Origin: Stutzerimonas nosocomialis
GTDB lineage: Bacteria; Pseudomonadota; Gammaproteobacteria; Pseudomonadales; Pseudomonadaceae
Direction of reading: 5' to 3'
Length of the DNA stretch: 64,000 bases
NCBI RefSeq assembly: GCF_005876855.1
Contig: NZ_QLAE01000025.1
Coordinates: forward strand, 1 to 64,000
Within the stretch, counting starts at the first letter, position 1; the number at the start of each line of letters is the position of its first letter. The notes under the pieces were generated by a model. That model saw only the letters and a list, made by a program, of their open reading frames with translations, did no database searches and was not told the DNA's origin. Of this stretch, positions 1 to 9,768 are shown in pieces. Position numbers and translations under genes: made by a program.

Positions 1-204
1 AAAGGCCAAGCGCAGCGAAGATGAACAAACAGAGGCGAGATGCGAGTAAAAAAGAGCGCGGCACGAAGGTTCCAGATGGTCGATGTCAGTTCAGTTTTTA
101 GGGCGCATCGGTTCGATGCAGTGGAGGTGTCAATTGGCTGTGTCGTGGGAGCAGAACAGTCGTGCTTTGGCACGCCGGTGTGCTCTCGAAAAATATGGCG
201 CGGC

Positions 205-420
205 TTAAAGCTCCCGGATGGTCTGGACTTGATCTCTGTTGAGACGTTGGAGCTTGCCGTCCGGTTGCTTGAACTCGTAGAAGCTGCTCTTGGCATCGTA
301 CTCGGGGGTATTCAGCGTCTGGATCTCACCGCCGTCATTGAGCACGATGAGCGAGGGTGTCGAACATCCGGCGAGTAAGCCGAGGGTCAGGAACGACGCG
401 GTCAAAAAGGTCTTTTGCAT
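205..420 (-). CDS. Small DUF903-type (YgdI/YgdR-like) lipoprotein, 71 aa
   Basis: The N-terminus is a lipoprotein signal: a hydrophobic stretch ends in the lipobox LLAGC, with the acylated Cys at residue 19. The rest (about 50 residues) reads like the small SH3-like DUF903 fold of the YgdI/YgdR family, with the motif IVLNDGGEIQT and a KQPDGKLQRLN turn. Such proteins sit in the cell envelope and their function is unknown. The gene follows the TolC-like gene by 22 nt on the same strand, so it may be the last gene of the exporter operon. It could equally be an independent housekeeping lipoprotein. Confidence 0.85.
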   Translation of the reverse strand: MQKTFLTASFLTLGLLAGCSTPSLIVLNDGGEIQTLNTPEYDAKSSFYEFKQPDGKLQRLNRDQVQTIREL

Positions 421-442
421 CGTGTAAGTCCGTTAGTGCGGA

Positions 443-1909
443 TTACAGGGACGGGGTGGGGTGCAACTCGATGTTCGGCGGTAGAAAGTCGGTGTCCGGC
501 TCGTAGTCCGGATTCAGGTAGAGAGCGAGTTGCTGCAGGTCATCGGGACTCAGCGTGCCGGCGGCCTGCTTGAGTCGCAGGCTATCGAGGATGTAGGCGT
601 AGCGCGCGTCGTTGTAGTCGCGTACGGCCGCGTACAGGCGGCGCTGGGTGTCGAGCACGTCGACGATGTTGCGGGTGCCTACCTGGTAGCCGATCTCCGT
701 GGCTTCCAGGGCGCTCTGGTTGGAAATGATCGACTGCCGGCGCGCCTGTACCTGTTCGATATCGGTATTCACCGCCCGATGCAGGTTGCGGGTGGATTCG
801 ACCACCTGCCGGCGCAGGCTTTCGCGCTGCTGTTCGCTCTGGCTGAGCAGGTGATAGGCCTCGCGGCTCTGCGAGCTGGTCAGGCCGCCGCTGTAGAGCG
901 GGATGTTCAGCTGCAGGCCGATGCTGCGCTGTTCGGCATCGCCGGTATAGCGCGGCACCACGCCTGGCGGCAGGCCGGTGACGTCGCTGTTGGTGAAGCC
1001 CAGCAAGTCGTTGTCGCCCTTGCGGTAGGAGGCCACCGCGTCGAGCGTCGGCGCATGGCCGGCGCGGCGCTGGCGCAGGGTTTCCTCGGCCGCGGTCACG
1101 GCGTAGTTCACCGCCAGCAGGTTGAGGTTCTGTTGCGTGGCGGTATCGACCCAGGCCTTGGCGTCGTTCGGCGTCGGCGCCAGCACCGGCAGGGTATGGC
1201 GGATGCCTTCCAGGGCGATGTATTCGCGGTTGGTCAGGGTGAACAGCGCCTGGAAGGCGTCATCCACCTGGCGTTGGGCGATGGAGCGGTTGGCCCGTGC
1301 TGTATCGAAGCCGGCCCGGGCTTCGAGCACGTCGGTATGGTCGGACAGGCCGACCTCGAAGCGCTCATTGGCTTGGTCGAACTGGCGCTTGAACGCGGCT
1401 TCTTCGGCCTTCACCGCGGCCAGGTTGTCCTGAGTGCGCAGCACGGCAAAATAGGCTTGGGCGCTCTGCAGGATCAGGCCCTGCTCGGCGATCGAGTATT
1501 CTAGCGCTGCCTGCTCGCCGAAGGCCTCGGCGGCCTTGAACTGGAACCAGCGGTCGGCGCGGAAGATGGGTTGGTTGAGGGTCGCCTGGTAGGCGGCGCC
1601 GCTGCGCGACAGCGAGGTCGAGCCGGTGCTGGTGTCGACATCCGTTTCGGTATCGCTCAGTTCGGCGCCGACACTGAGGTTGGGCAGGAGCCCGGCGCGT
1701 GCCTGGGGCACGATCTCCTGGCGGGCGTGGAACTGTGCACGGGCCGTGGCGAGGTCGGCATTGTTGTTGACGGCTTGCTGATAGACGCTGACCAAATCGG
1801 TCTTGCTGGCGAGCGGAGCGGGGCTTTCTGCCCAGGCCATCTTGGCGGAGACGATACCCACGATCAGGCCCAATGAACAAAATAGGTATCGGGTGTTTGG
1901 CGATTGCAC
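443..1909 (-). CDS. TolC-family outer-membrane efflux channel
   Basis: The predicted protein has 488 aa, the usual TolC size. It has a signal peptide ending near AKMAWA|ES, then two OEP repeats rich in coiled-coil helices (for example SVYQQAVNNNADLATARAQ near the start and DVLDTQRRLYAAVRDYN near the end), as expected for the channel and periplasmic alpha-barrel. I chose the GTG at 1909 because AAGGAC lies just upstream and translation from it gives a proper signal peptide; the open frame reaching back to 2548 is only an antisense shadow. It lies 44 nt after the YhhJ-like permease, so this exporter carries its own outer-membrane exit. The substrate is unknown. Confidence 0.9.
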   Translation of the reverse strand: MQSPNTRYLFCSLGLIVGIVSAKMAWAESPAPLASKTDLVSVYQQAVNNNADLATARAQFHARQEIVPQARAGLLPNLSVGAELSDTETDVDTSTGSTSLSRSGAAYQATLNQPIFRADRWFQFKAAEAFGEQAALEYSIAEQGLILQSAQAYFAVLRTQDNLAAVKAEEAAFKRQFDQANERFEVGLSDHTDVLEARAGFDTARANRSIAQRQVDDAFQALFTLTNREYIALEGIRHTLPVLAPTPNDAKAWVDTATQQNLNLLAVNYAVTAAEETLRQRRAGHAPTLDAVASYRKGDNDLLGFTNSDVTGLPPGVVPRYTGDAEQRSIGLQLNIPLYSGGLTSSQSREAYHLLSQSEQQRESLRRQVVESTRNLHRAVNTDIEQVQARRQSIISNQSALEATEIGYQVGTRNIVDVLDTQRRLYAAVRDYNDARYAYILDSLRLKQAAGTLSPDDLQQLALYLNPDYEPDTDFLPPNIELHPTPSL

Positions 1910-1953
1910 GTCAGGTCCTTTCGAGAATGAAGGTTTCAAATCCGTTGCCCGCA

Positions 1954-3069
1954 CTAATGCAGCGACTTGCGCAGCCGCGACAGCGCGCCGAGGAAGAACA
2001 CCCCGCCAATGACCGCCAGCGCCAGCAGCTGTGGCCAGACCACCGCGGCGCCGGCGCCGCGGAACAGGATGGCCTGGGCCAGTTCGACGAAATGCGTGGT
2101 GGGCGCCGCCAGCATGATGTGCTGGACCAGCGGCGGCATGCTCTCGCGCGGTGTCATGCCGCCCGAGAGTATCTGCAGCGGCAACAGCACGAGGATGATC
2201 AGCAGGCCCAGCTGGGGCATCGAGCGGGCCAGGGTGCCGAAGAAGATGCCCATTGAGGTGGTGGCGAACAGGTGCAGGGTGACGCCGCCGAGGAATAGTA
2301 GAGTGGAGCCTGGGATCGGTACGGCCAGCCAGCCCTGGATGACGAAGCGCAGGGAAAAGGCGGCCGCCAGCAGCACCACGATGCCCATCGACCAGACCTT
2401 GGCGGACATGATTTCGAAAGGCGTGACCGGCATCACCAGCAGATGCTCGATGGTGCCGTGCTCGCGCTCGCGGATCAGTGCGGCGCCGGTAAGAATGATC
2501 GACAGCATGGTGATCTGGCTGACGATGGCATTGACCGAGCCGAACCACGACTGCACCAGGTTGGGGTTGTAGGCCATGTGTACCACGGCCTCGACCGGCG
2601 TGGCGCTGGCGCCTCGGTGACGCCTAAGGAATTCCATGGTTTCGTCGTTGATGATCCGCTGGATATGTCCGGCGCCGCTGAAGGCCTGGCTGATCTGGGT
2701 GGCGTCGACGTTCAGCTGGATGGTCGGTTGGCGTCCGGCGAGCAGGTCCCGCTGGAAGTTGGGCGGGATGTTGAGGGTGAAGGTATAGAGTCCCGTATCC
2801 AGGCCGCTGTCCATTTCGCTGAGGGTGATGTAGCTCGGCTTGAGGAAGTAGGGTTCCTGGAAGCCGCCAACGATGCGGTTGGAAACCTGCGAGCGGTCTT
2901 CGTCGACCACGGCGATGGTGGCGTGGAACGGCGACTCCGGCACACCGGTGGCCTGGGAATGGATGCTCAAGGTGAAGGCGTAGACGATCAGCAGCAGCAG
3001 GGCCGGGTCGCGGTACAGGCTGCGCAGCTCCTTGATGCCCAGCTGCAGGATGTTGCTCAGTTTGCGCAT
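1954..3069 (-). CDS. yhhJ: ABC-2 type exporter permease, YhhJ-like
   Basis: A 371-aa ABC-2 permease. One N-terminal membrane helix (about residues 22-40) is followed by a large periplasmic domain (about 45-175). Five hydrophobic segments then include TMLSIILTGAALIRERE, where the RERE motif after a helix is typical of ABC-2 permeases. It resembles E. coli YhhJ, the partner of RbbA/YhiH. It starts 1 nt after the RbbA-like stop codon, so the two are translationally linked. It should form the inner-membrane pore with the permease half of the RbbA-like protein. The exported molecule cannot be inferred. Confidence 0.88.
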   Translation of the reverse strand: MRKLSNILQLGIKELRSLYRDPALLLLIVYAFTLSIHSQATGVPESPFHATIAVVDEDRSQVSNRIVGGFQEPYFLKPSYITLSEMDSGLDTGLYTFTLNIPPNFQRDLLAGRQPTIQLNVDATQISQAFSGAGHIQRIINDETMEFLRRHRGASATPVEAVVHMAYNPNLVQSWFGSVNAIVSQITMLSIILTGAALIREREHGTIEHLLVMPVTPFEIMSAKVWSMGIVVLLAAAFSLRFVIQGWLAVPIPGSTLLFLGGVTLHLFATTSMGIFFGTLARSMPQLGLLIILVLLPLQILSGGMTPRESMPPLVQHIMLAAPTTHFVELAQAILFRGAGAAVVWPQLLALAVIGGVFFLGALSRLRKSLH

Positions 3070-3070
3070 G

Positions 3071-5800
3071 TCATTTCTCCTGCTTTTTCAGGCCGGCGAT
3101 GCTGAGCAGCATCAGCACAGGAATGGTCAGCAGCAGGGGAATGAAATAACCGTACAGATCGGGCAAGCCGAGGGCCTTTGAAAACACCCCTCGGCTGATG
3201 GTCAGGAAGTGGCTGGTCGGATAGATATGCCCGACCAGAGCGCTGACCCCTTCCATCGCTGATACCGGGTGAATCAGACCGGAGAATTGGGTAGCGGGCA
3301 CCAGGGTGGCGATGGCGGTGCCGAAGATCGCGGCGATCTGGCTGTTGAGCGCCGCCGAGATCAGCAGGCCCAATCCAGTAGCGCAAAACACGTACAGCAG
3401 CGCGCCGATGGTCAGCGAGAGCATGCTGCCCTTGACCGGCACGTCGAACACCAGCACCGAAAGGGCCACCAGCATGAAGAAGTTGACCATGCCCAGGGCG
3501 ACGTAGGGCAGTTGCTTGCCGAGCAGGAACTCCAGGCGGGTGACCGGCGTGACGTAAAAGTTGGTAATCGAGCCGAGCTCCTTCTCGCGGACCACGCCGA
3601 GTGCAGTGAGCATCGCAGGGATCATCATCAGCAGGATCGGGATGACCGCCGGAACCATGGCCGGTAGGCTTTTCACGTCGGGGTTGTAGCGATAGCGCAA
3701 GGCGACGTCGAATGGCGCGCTCGCTGCTCCCTGGGGCGCCTGCTGGGCGAGTTCCTGCAGATAGCTCTGGTGGATACCCTGCACGTAGCCCTGGACCGTG
3801 TTGGCGCGCGTCGGCATGGCGCCGTCGACCCAGAAGCCGATCTCCGGCACGTCCCCGCGCTTGAGATCACGGCCGAAGCCGGGCGGGATTTCTACCGCCA
3901 AGGCGATGTCGCCGGTGCGCATGCGCTGATCGAGCTCTTCGTAGTTTCGCAGTGGCGCCTTTTCCACGAAATAACGTGAGCCAGCGATGTTCTCCGCATA
4001 GGCCGCACTGGTAGTTGTCTGGTCTCGGTCAAGCACCGCGTAGCTCAGATCCTCTACGTCCATGCTGATGCCATAGCCCATGATGAACATCAGCAGCACC
4101 GTGCCGACCAGTGCGAGGGTGGCGCGGATCGGGTCGCGGCGCAGCTCCATCGCTTCGCGCTGGGCATAGCTGTACAGGCGGCGCAGGCTGAAGCGAGACC
4201 GACCGGCGCTGCCGCTCGGTGTCGGCGCCTCGGACGAGGCGTCCGGCTCAGCTTGGTCGTCGACGACGTCCTGCAAATAGGCGATGAAGGTCTGCTCCAG
4301 GGTCGGCAGGCCGCGCTTGTCCATCAGCGCCTGCGGCCTGTCGCTGTCCAGCACGCGGCCGGCGTGCATCATCGACATGCGGTCACAGCGCAACGCTTCG
4401 TTCATGAAGTGGGTGGAAATGAAGATGGTCACGCCATCCTCACGCGACAGCTTGACCAGCAGCTCCCAGAAGCCGTCGCGGGCGATCGGGTCGACCCCTG
4501 AGGTGGGCTCGTCGAGGATCAGAATTTCCGGCCTGTGTATCACCGCCACCGCCAACGACAAGCGCTGACGCACGCCCAAGGGCAGGTCGCTGGGCAACTG
4601 GTTGGCGACGCTATTGAGGGTGAAGCGCTCGAGCATTTCCTGCACGCGCGCCGGACGTTGCTCGTCGGGGATGTGGAACAGGCGTGCATGCAGCTCGAGG
4701 TTCTGCAATACCGTCAGCTCGCTGTACAACGAGAACGCCTGGGACATATAGCCGACCCGTCGGCGGGTACCGATGTCCCTGGGGTCGACCGGCTGACCGA
4801 ACAGGAAGGCTTCGCCTTCGGTAGCCGGTTGCAGGCCGGTGAGCATTTTCATGGTGGTGGATTTTCCGCAGCCGTTGGAGCCGAGGAAGCCGAAGATTTC
4901 TCCGCGCTCGATACGGAAATCCACATGGTCGACGGCGACGAAGTCGCCGAAGCGGCAGGTCAGGCCATGGGCCTCGATGGCGATTGCGTCCTTGCCGGTG
5001 GCGCGCTGGCGCGGTGGGATCACGAGCGTCTGGTGGTCGCGGCGCTTTTCTTCCGGCAGCAGGGCGATGAAGGCTTCTTCCAGGTTGTCGCTGCCGGTGC
5101 ATTCGAGCAATGCACGTGGCGTGCCGGTGTCCAGCACCTTGCCGTCGTCCATGGCCACCAGCCAGTCGAAGCGCTGAGCCTCGTCCATGTAGGCTGTGGC
5201 GACGACCACGCTCATGTTAGGGCGGCGCTGACGGATACGCTCGATCAGACTCCAGAACTGGTTGCGCGCCAGCGGATCGACGCCGGTTGTGGGCTCGTCG
5301 AGAATCAGCAGGTCCGGGTCATGGATCAGCGCGCAGCACAGCCCGAGCTTCTGCTTCATGCCGCCGGAGAGCTTGCCGGCCGGACGCTCGGTGAAAGACG
5401 CCAGGCCGGTGCTGCGAGTCAGATCGGCGATGCGCGCTCGGCGCTCCTCAGCATCTTGGCCAAAAAGACGGCCGAAGAAATCGAGGTTCTCGAACACCGT
5501 CAGCGTGGGATAGAGATTCTTACCCAGCCCTTGGGGCATGTAGGCGATGCGCGGGCAGACCTCGCGGCGGTGGGCGGGGTCGGCCATATCACCGTCGAGC
5601 ACGTAGATGGTGCCTTCCTGTATCTTGCGTGCGCCAGCAACCAGCGCGAGGAGGCTGGACTTGCCCACCCCGTCTGGACCGATCAGGCCGATCATGCGAT
5701 TGGCGGGGATGTCGAGGCTGATGCCGTCCAACGCCGCCGTCGCCCCATAATGCAGGCTGACATGCTCAAGCCGCGCCACCGCGGCGGTGTTCGCGGTCAT
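3071..5800 (-). CDS. rbbA: RbbA-like fused ABC ATPase (two domains) plus ABC-2 permease
   Basis: A 909-aa three-part fusion. The first ATPase domain has Walker [10 protein letters not shown] at residues 41-49 and the signature LSGGMKQKL. The second has Walker [10 protein letters not shown] near residue 315 and the weaker signature LPLGVRQRL. An ABC-2 permease domain follows from about residue 545. This is the layout of E. coli RbbA (YhiH), reported as a ribosome-associated ATPase, though this context looks like an exporter. The ATG at 5800 overlaps the TGA of the HlyD-like gene (ATGA), which fixes the start and suggests coupled translation. An ATPase fused to one permease half and paired with YhhJ implies a heterodimeric pore. 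Confidence 0.9.
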   Translation of the reverse strand: MTANTAAVARLEHVSLHYGATAALDGISLDIPANRMIGLIGPDGVGKSSLLALVAGARKIQEGTIYVLDGDMADPAHRREVCPRIAYMPQGLGKNLYPTLTVFENLDFFGRLFGQDAEERRARIADLTRSTGLASFTERPAGKLSGGMKQKLGLCCALIHDPDLLILDEPTTGVDPLARNQFWSLIERIRQRRPNMSVVVATAYMDEAQRFDWLVAMDDGKVLDTGTPRALLECTGSDNLEEAFIALLPEEKRRDHQTLVIPPRQRATGKDAIAIEAHGLTCRFGDFVAVDHVDFRIERGEIFGFLGSNGCGKSTTMKMLTGLQPATEGEAFLFGQPVDPRDIGTRRRVGYMSQAFSLYSELTVLQNLELHARLFHIPDEQRPARVQEMLERFTLNSVANQLPSDLPLGVRQRLSLAVAVIHRPEILILDEPTSGVDPIARDGFWELLVKLSREDGVTIFISTHFMNEALRCDRMSMMHAGRVLDSDRPQALMDKRGLPTLEQTFIAYLQDVVDDQAEPDASSEAPTPSGSAGRSRFSLRRLYSYAQREAMELRRDPIRATLALVGTVLLMFIMGYGISMDVEDLSYAVLDRDQTTTSAAYAENIAGSRYFVEKAPLRNYEELDQRMRTGDIALAVEIPPGFGRDLKRGDVPEIGFWVDGAMPTRANTVQGYVQGIHQSYLQELAQQAPQGAASAPFDVALRYRYNPDVKSLPAMVPAVIPILLMMIPAMLTALGVVREKELGSITNFYVTPVTRLEFLLGKQLPYVALGMVNFFMLVALSVLVFDVPVKGSMLSLTIGALLYVFCATGLGLLISAALNSQIAAIFGTAIATLVPATQFSGLIHPVSAMEGVSALVGHIYPTSHFLTISRGVFSKALGLPDLYGYFIPLLLTIPVLMLLSIAGLKKQEK

Positions 5801-6873
5801 TGCGAGATCCGGATCTGCAGCGCTTCGGGCCACTCGGCTGCATCGTCGAGTTTCAGGTAAGCCATGCCGGGAACCCCAGTCTTGATCTGTTCGAGGTGCT
5901 CCTTGAGCAACTGCGGATCGATGCGCGCCTTGACCCGGAACATCAGTTTTTCCCGTTCGCTGGCGGTTTCCACGGTCTTGGGTGTGAACTGCGCTACGCT
6001 GGCGACAAAGGTGACCTTGGCCGGGATCACATACTGGGGAGCAGCATCCAGGACCAGTCGCACGTCCGAGCCGAGCGCGACTCGCCCCGCCTGATGCGCC
6101 GGCAGGAAGACGTTCATGTAGACGTCGTTGAGGTCCACCAGATTGAGGATCCTGCCGCCGGCGGCCAGCACCTCGCCGGGCTGGGCGATGCGGTACTGGA
6201 CCCGGCCGGCGCGAGGTGCCTTGAGCCGGCTGTCCTCGATGTCGGCCTGCAGGCGTCGGACGTTGGCCTGTTCGGCCTCCAGGGCGGATTCCGCCTCAAT
6301 GACCTGCGACTGTGCAGCCTCGATGCCAGCCTGGGCCGACAATACTTGGGAACGGGCAGCGCTGAGCGCCGCTTGGGCACTCTGGTAGGCTGCGAGGTCG
6401 TCATCGAGTTGCTGGCGAGCCAGGGCGTTGCGTGCCACCAGCGTTTCTGTGCGCTGATGGCGCTTCTGGGCGGCGACCAGTTCGGCCTGGCGCTGGTGCA
6501 CCACCGCTTCGGCGGTTGCCTTCTCGCTGATGCGCAGCGCCACTTGGGAATTGGCCGTGCGAATGGCGTTCTGCGCCTTGCGTACCCCAGCTTCGGCCTG
6601 GCTCAGCTGGGCTTCGAGCACTTGGGTGTCCATGCGCGCCAGCGTCTGTCCGGCATCGACGAAGTCGCCCTCGTCGACCAGGATGTCTAGGAGCCTGCCG
6701 GCGAGCTTGCTGGCGACATCCACCTCGGTGGCCTCTATTCGGCCGTTGGCGCTGGCGAAGCCTTCAGCAAGGCCGCTCGGGCGAAGCTCCATCCAGACCA
6801 GTACGGCGACGCCGACCAGAGCCGCGACCGCGATCAGGATCTTGACCAGCTTCTTCTGTGCTTTCCCATGCAT
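5797..6873 (-). CDS. yhiI: HlyD-family periplasmic adaptor (membrane fusion protein), YhiI-like
   Basis: A 358-aa membrane fusion protein. It has an N-terminal anchor ([19 protein letters not shown]) and a lipoyl-type half ([18 protein letters not shown]). A long alpha-helical hairpin of heptad-like Ala/Gln/Glu repeats follows (about 90-210), then the second lipoyl half and a beta-barrel. It bridges the inner-membrane ABC pump and the TolC-like channel. I chose the ATG at 6873, with GGAGG 11 nt upstream. A TTG at 6891 is in frame but would place that ribosome site inside the gene. It is the first gene of the exporter operon. Confidence 0.88.
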   Translation of the reverse strand: MHGKAQKKLVKILIAVAALVGVAVLVWMELRPSGLAEGFASANGRIEATEVDVASKLAGRLLDILVDEGDFVDAGQTLARMDTQVLEAQLSQAEAGVRKAQNAIRTANSQVALRISEKATAEAVVHQRQAELVAAQKRHQRTETLVARNALARQQLDDDLAAYQSAQAALSAARSQVLSAQAGIEAAQSQVIEAESALEAEQANVRRLQADIEDSRLKAPRAGRVQYRIAQPGEVLAAGGRILNLVDLNDVYMNVFLPAHQAGRVALGSDVRLVLDAAPQYVIPAKVTFVASVAQFTPKTVETASEREKLMFRVKARIDPQLLKEHLEQIKTGVPGMAYLKLDDAAEWPEALQIRISQ

Positions 6874-7323
6874 TTCGTCATGTTCCTCCAACCGTCATTT
6901 ATTGCCGAAAAGGCATGTTTCGCGCTCTGGTGACCGTGGTCGCTAGTCCAGACGCGTGCAGAAATCGCCGATAGTTTCTCCGCGGAGCGATGGCTACGCG
7001 TTGCGCTATTCATGCGCGCTCCTAGCCCTGGGGCAGGTCGGCGACAGTGCATGCACGGGGCTGGTTAAGACTTCACGTGTTTGCCGTACGGTGGTACTGG
7101 ATCAGGACCAGCGAGGCGAGTCGCCACCAGCGTTCCAGGAACGCATGAAGAACAATGCATGGGATCATCGACGTGGTCCCCAAATCTGGCAATGTCTGGA
7201 GATACCTTTGGTTTGTCCGCAGATGCCACCTAAGCGCTTGCGAGGCTATTCGATGATCTGGATCATGGGGATGCTTTCGGGATCATTTAGCATCCTCTCC
7301 GGACAGCCGATAATTGGAAAGCG
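6874..7323. other. 450-bp divergent intergenic region, no gene seen
   Basis: This stretch lies between the exporter operon (leftward) and an AraC regulator gene (rightward), so it should hold both promoters. Reading both strands I saw no recognisable coding region, RNA gene or strong palindrome. It is less GC-rich towards 7250-7320. The AraC protein is a candidate regulator of the exporter by position only. Confidence 0.5.
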
Positions 7324-8349
7324 ATGTATAGGATAAGCACCAGCTTTGTCGCCCAGTTGGCCAATAGCCTTGCAAGCGAAGGCCTGGATTCCGCCCGCCT
7401 GTGTCGAGAGGCGGGCATTGATCTTCGAACGCTCGGGCACCCGGATAGGTTCGTACTGCGGGTCGATGCCTATCGCCTGATGTCCCTGGCTGAGCGCGAA
7501 TCCGGCAATCCGGATATCGGCCTGCGTGCCTACCGGCATGTTCTCCCCGGCGGGTTCCAGCTGGTGGGCTACACAATGATGTCCAGCCCTAACCTGAGGG
7601 GGGCACTGGAATCGCTGGTGCGCTATGCCCCCCTGATCGGGAACGGCTTCACAGTCGGCCTTGCAAAGGAGGGCGAATGCCAACGGCTCTGGGGGCTCTC
7701 CGATCCCGCGGACGGCCCGGCGCCAAGAACATTTCAAGACGCCGGACTGGCTTCGATGCTGGGATTCTGCCGCTGGCTGACCGGGGGCAGCCTGCCACGC
7801 CTGCGGGAAATCGAGTTCACCTATCCGGAACCGGCCGATACTTCCGAACATCAACAGGTGTTTGGCTGTCTGCTGCGGTTCGGTGCGGCGCGCAACAGCA
7901 TCCTATTCGATCAGCAAGCGCTATCGCATCCGCTGAGTACCGCTAACGAGGCGCTGTCGTTGTTGCATGGGCGTTTCGCCGAACACCGCATGGGCCAATT
8001 GCACGAGGCGGGTTACTCGAAGCGCACCAGGGCGTGGCTCATCGAACATTTAAGCGTCGGCGGCTGCGACATGGAAGCGGTGGCGCTAGGGCTGGACGTC
8101 AGCAAGCGCGTCCTGCAGCGCGGGCTCGCCCGGGAAGGCGTGACGTTCAGGAGCGTGCAGGATGGAGCGCGTCGGCAACTGGCCGATTATTACTTGCGAC
8201 ATCATACGTACGGCCTGTCCCGCATCGGCGACCTGCTGGGCTTCAAGGAGCCGAGTAGTTTCCACAAAGCCTGTCTGCGTTGGTTCGGCATGTCGCCCGG
8301 TCGCTACCGCGAGCTGTGCGCCGGCGAATCCCCAGCAATGACCGGATAG
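7324..8349 (+). CDS. AraC-family regulator with Arabinose_bd-type N-domain (OruR-like architecture)
   Basis: A 341-aa transcription factor. The N-terminal ~200 residues match the Arabinose_bd-type ligand domain of many Pseudomonas AraC regulators (MMSSPNLRGALESLVRYAPLIGNG is characteristic in pattern). The C-terminal ~100 residues are the AraC double helix-turn-helix (VALGLDVSKRVLQRGLAREG, then IGDLLGFKEPSSFHKAC). The ATG at 7324 has GGAAAG 6 nt upstream. It is divergent from the exporter operon and convergent with gltS. The ligand is unknown; control of the exporter is possible but unproven. Confidence 0.88.
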   Translation: MYRISTSFVAQLANSLASEGLDSARLCREAGIDLRTLGHPDRFVLRVDAYRLMSLAERESGNPDIGLRAYRHVLPGGFQLVGYTMMSSPNLRGALESLVRYAPLIGNGFTVGLAKEGECQRLWGLSDPADGPAPRTFQDAGLASMLGFCRWLTGGSLPRLREIEFTYPEPADTSEHQQVFGCLLRFGAARNSILFDQQALSHPLSTANEALSLLHGRFAEHRMGQLHEAGYSKRTRAWLIEHLSVGGCDMEAVALGLDVSKRVLQRGLAREGVTFRSVQDGARRQLADYYLRHHTYGLSRIGDLLGFKEPSSFHKACLRWFGMSPGRYRELCAGESPAMTG

Positions 8350-8371
8350 GGGCGCACATGCCGGGAGTATG

Positions 8372-9586
8372 TCAGGCGCCGCTCATCAAGGTGATGAGCA
8401 GAGCGTTGACGATATCGATGAAGAATCCGCACACCAGCGGCACGATGATGAATGCATGGTGTGCCGCGCCATACTTCTGGGTGACCGCTGTCATATTGAC
8501 GATAGCTGTGGCGGTGGAACCAAGCGCTATGCCGCCGAAACCGGCGGCGATCACGCTGGATTCGTAGTCGCGGCCCATGCAGCGGAAAACCACAACCAGG
8601 GTGTAAGTGACCGTCAGCAGCACCTGCAAGGCGAGAGTGGTGAGGACGAAGACCAGCACGCCGCTCAGTTGCCAGAGCTGCAGGCCCATCAGGGCCATAG
8701 TCAGGAACATCCCCAGGCAGATATCGGAGATCAGCGCCAATCCCTGGCCAGCGCCGCTCCAGCCTTTCATCCGCTGCTCGCCCAAGGCGACAAACATCAA
8801 GTTGCGGATGAGGATGCCGGCCATCAAGCAACTGACGAAGGCGGGCAGTGTGATGCCGCTGTTGAGCAACAGCAGGTTGAGGCCGTGGCCCAGCATCAGC
8901 GTCATGTTCAGCCACATCCAGGCCCAAAGCACGTCGTAGTAGTTCAAGGGCGGTCCGCTTGGTGTGGCGGGGGCCCCGATCTCCAATGCTGGGTCTCGAG
9001 AGGGCGTCAGGCGATGGCGGCGTATCAGGTAGTTGGCGATCGGCCCGCCGATGCAGCAAGCGGCGATCAATCCCACGGTGTTGCCGGCGATGCCTAGCTC
9101 CATTGCATTGCCGATGCCCAGGCGCTCGGTGAAGATGGGCGCCCAGGCCAGGGTGGTGCCGACCCCACCAGTCAGCGACACCGAACCCAGCAGCAGGCCG
9201 GCTGTGGCGGGTAGGCCGAAGCCGCTGGCCACGCCCATCCCCAGCAAGTTCTGCAGCACGATGAACAGGCTGGCGAGAAGCAGCAGGATCGCTAAGGGGC
9301 GTCCGCCCTTGAGCAGTTCGCGAACGTCGGACTTCAAGCCGATACCGGCGAAGAAGTAGAGCAACAGCACGTCGCGCACTTCCAGGTCGAAAGTCACTTC
9401 GATGTTCAACGCGAAGAACAGTACGGCGGTGATTGCCGCACAGAAGAAACCGCCTAGCACTGGTTCCGGAATACTGTAACGACGTAACAGTTCGTATCGA
9501 TGGACGAGGCTCTTACCAACGAACAGCAGCATGATGGCAAGGGTAAAACTGACCAATCCATGGATGTAGAAGGTTTCGTCCTGCAT
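8372..9586 (-). CDS. gltS: Sodium/glutamate symporter GltS
   Basis: A 404-aa inner-membrane carrier with about ten to twelve hydrophobic segments in two inverted halves. Family motifs are visible: LLGSVSLTGGVGTTLAWAP in the first half and GGIALGSTATAIVNM in the second, the Gly/Ser/Thr-rich re-entrant loops thought to bind sodium and glutamate in the GltS (ESS) family. It should import glutamate with sodium. It is monocistronic: the AraC gene converges from the left with a 22-nt gap and a lipid A deacylase-like gene lies upstream. The start at 9586 has an AAGG-type site upstream. Confidence 0.92.
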   Translation of the reverse strand: MQDETFYIHGLVSFTLAIMLLFVGKSLVHRYELLRRYSIPEPVLGGFFCAAITAVLFFALNIEVTFDLEVRDVLLLYFFAGIGLKSDVRELLKGGRPLAILLLLASLFIVLQNLLGMGVASGFGLPATAGLLLGSVSLTGGVGTTLAWAPIFTERLGIGNAMELGIAGNTVGLIAACCIGGPIANYLIRRHRLTPSRDPALEIGAPATPSGPPLNYYDVLWAWMWLNMTLMLGHGLNLLLLNSGITLPAFVSCLMAGILIRNLMFVALGEQRMKGWSGAGQGLALISDICLGMFLTMALMGLQLWQLSGVLVFVLTTLALQVLLTVTYTLVVVFRCMGRDYESSVIAAGFGGIALGSTATAIVNMTAVTQKYGAAHHAFIIVPLVCGFFIDIVNALLITLMSGA

Positions 9587-9768
9587 GGTAAAGCCTTGAT
9601 ATCAACCAAAATGGCGTTGAGGTTCTTACGAACGCTTGCGTCATCTAAAAATTCGCATGGGTTTGCGATTTGCTCCGCCTCACCTCGAAGGTTCTCTCGT
9701 GCCCGCTGGCCTGGAGTGCATTCAGTCATTCCGTAAGGGGCGTTTGGCGAGGGTTTCCTGCGGTCGCG

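Noticed and set aside
1-204. A 112-codon open frame at 40-378 on the plus strand
   Set aside because: It overlaps the lipoprotein gene antisense and has no ribosome site or recognisable domain; nothing else is seen in the first 204 bases.
1910-2548. N-terminal extension of the TolC-like gene back to 2548
   Set aside because: The extra 213 codons are an out-of-frame copy of the YhhJ-like permease gene and would precede the signal peptide.
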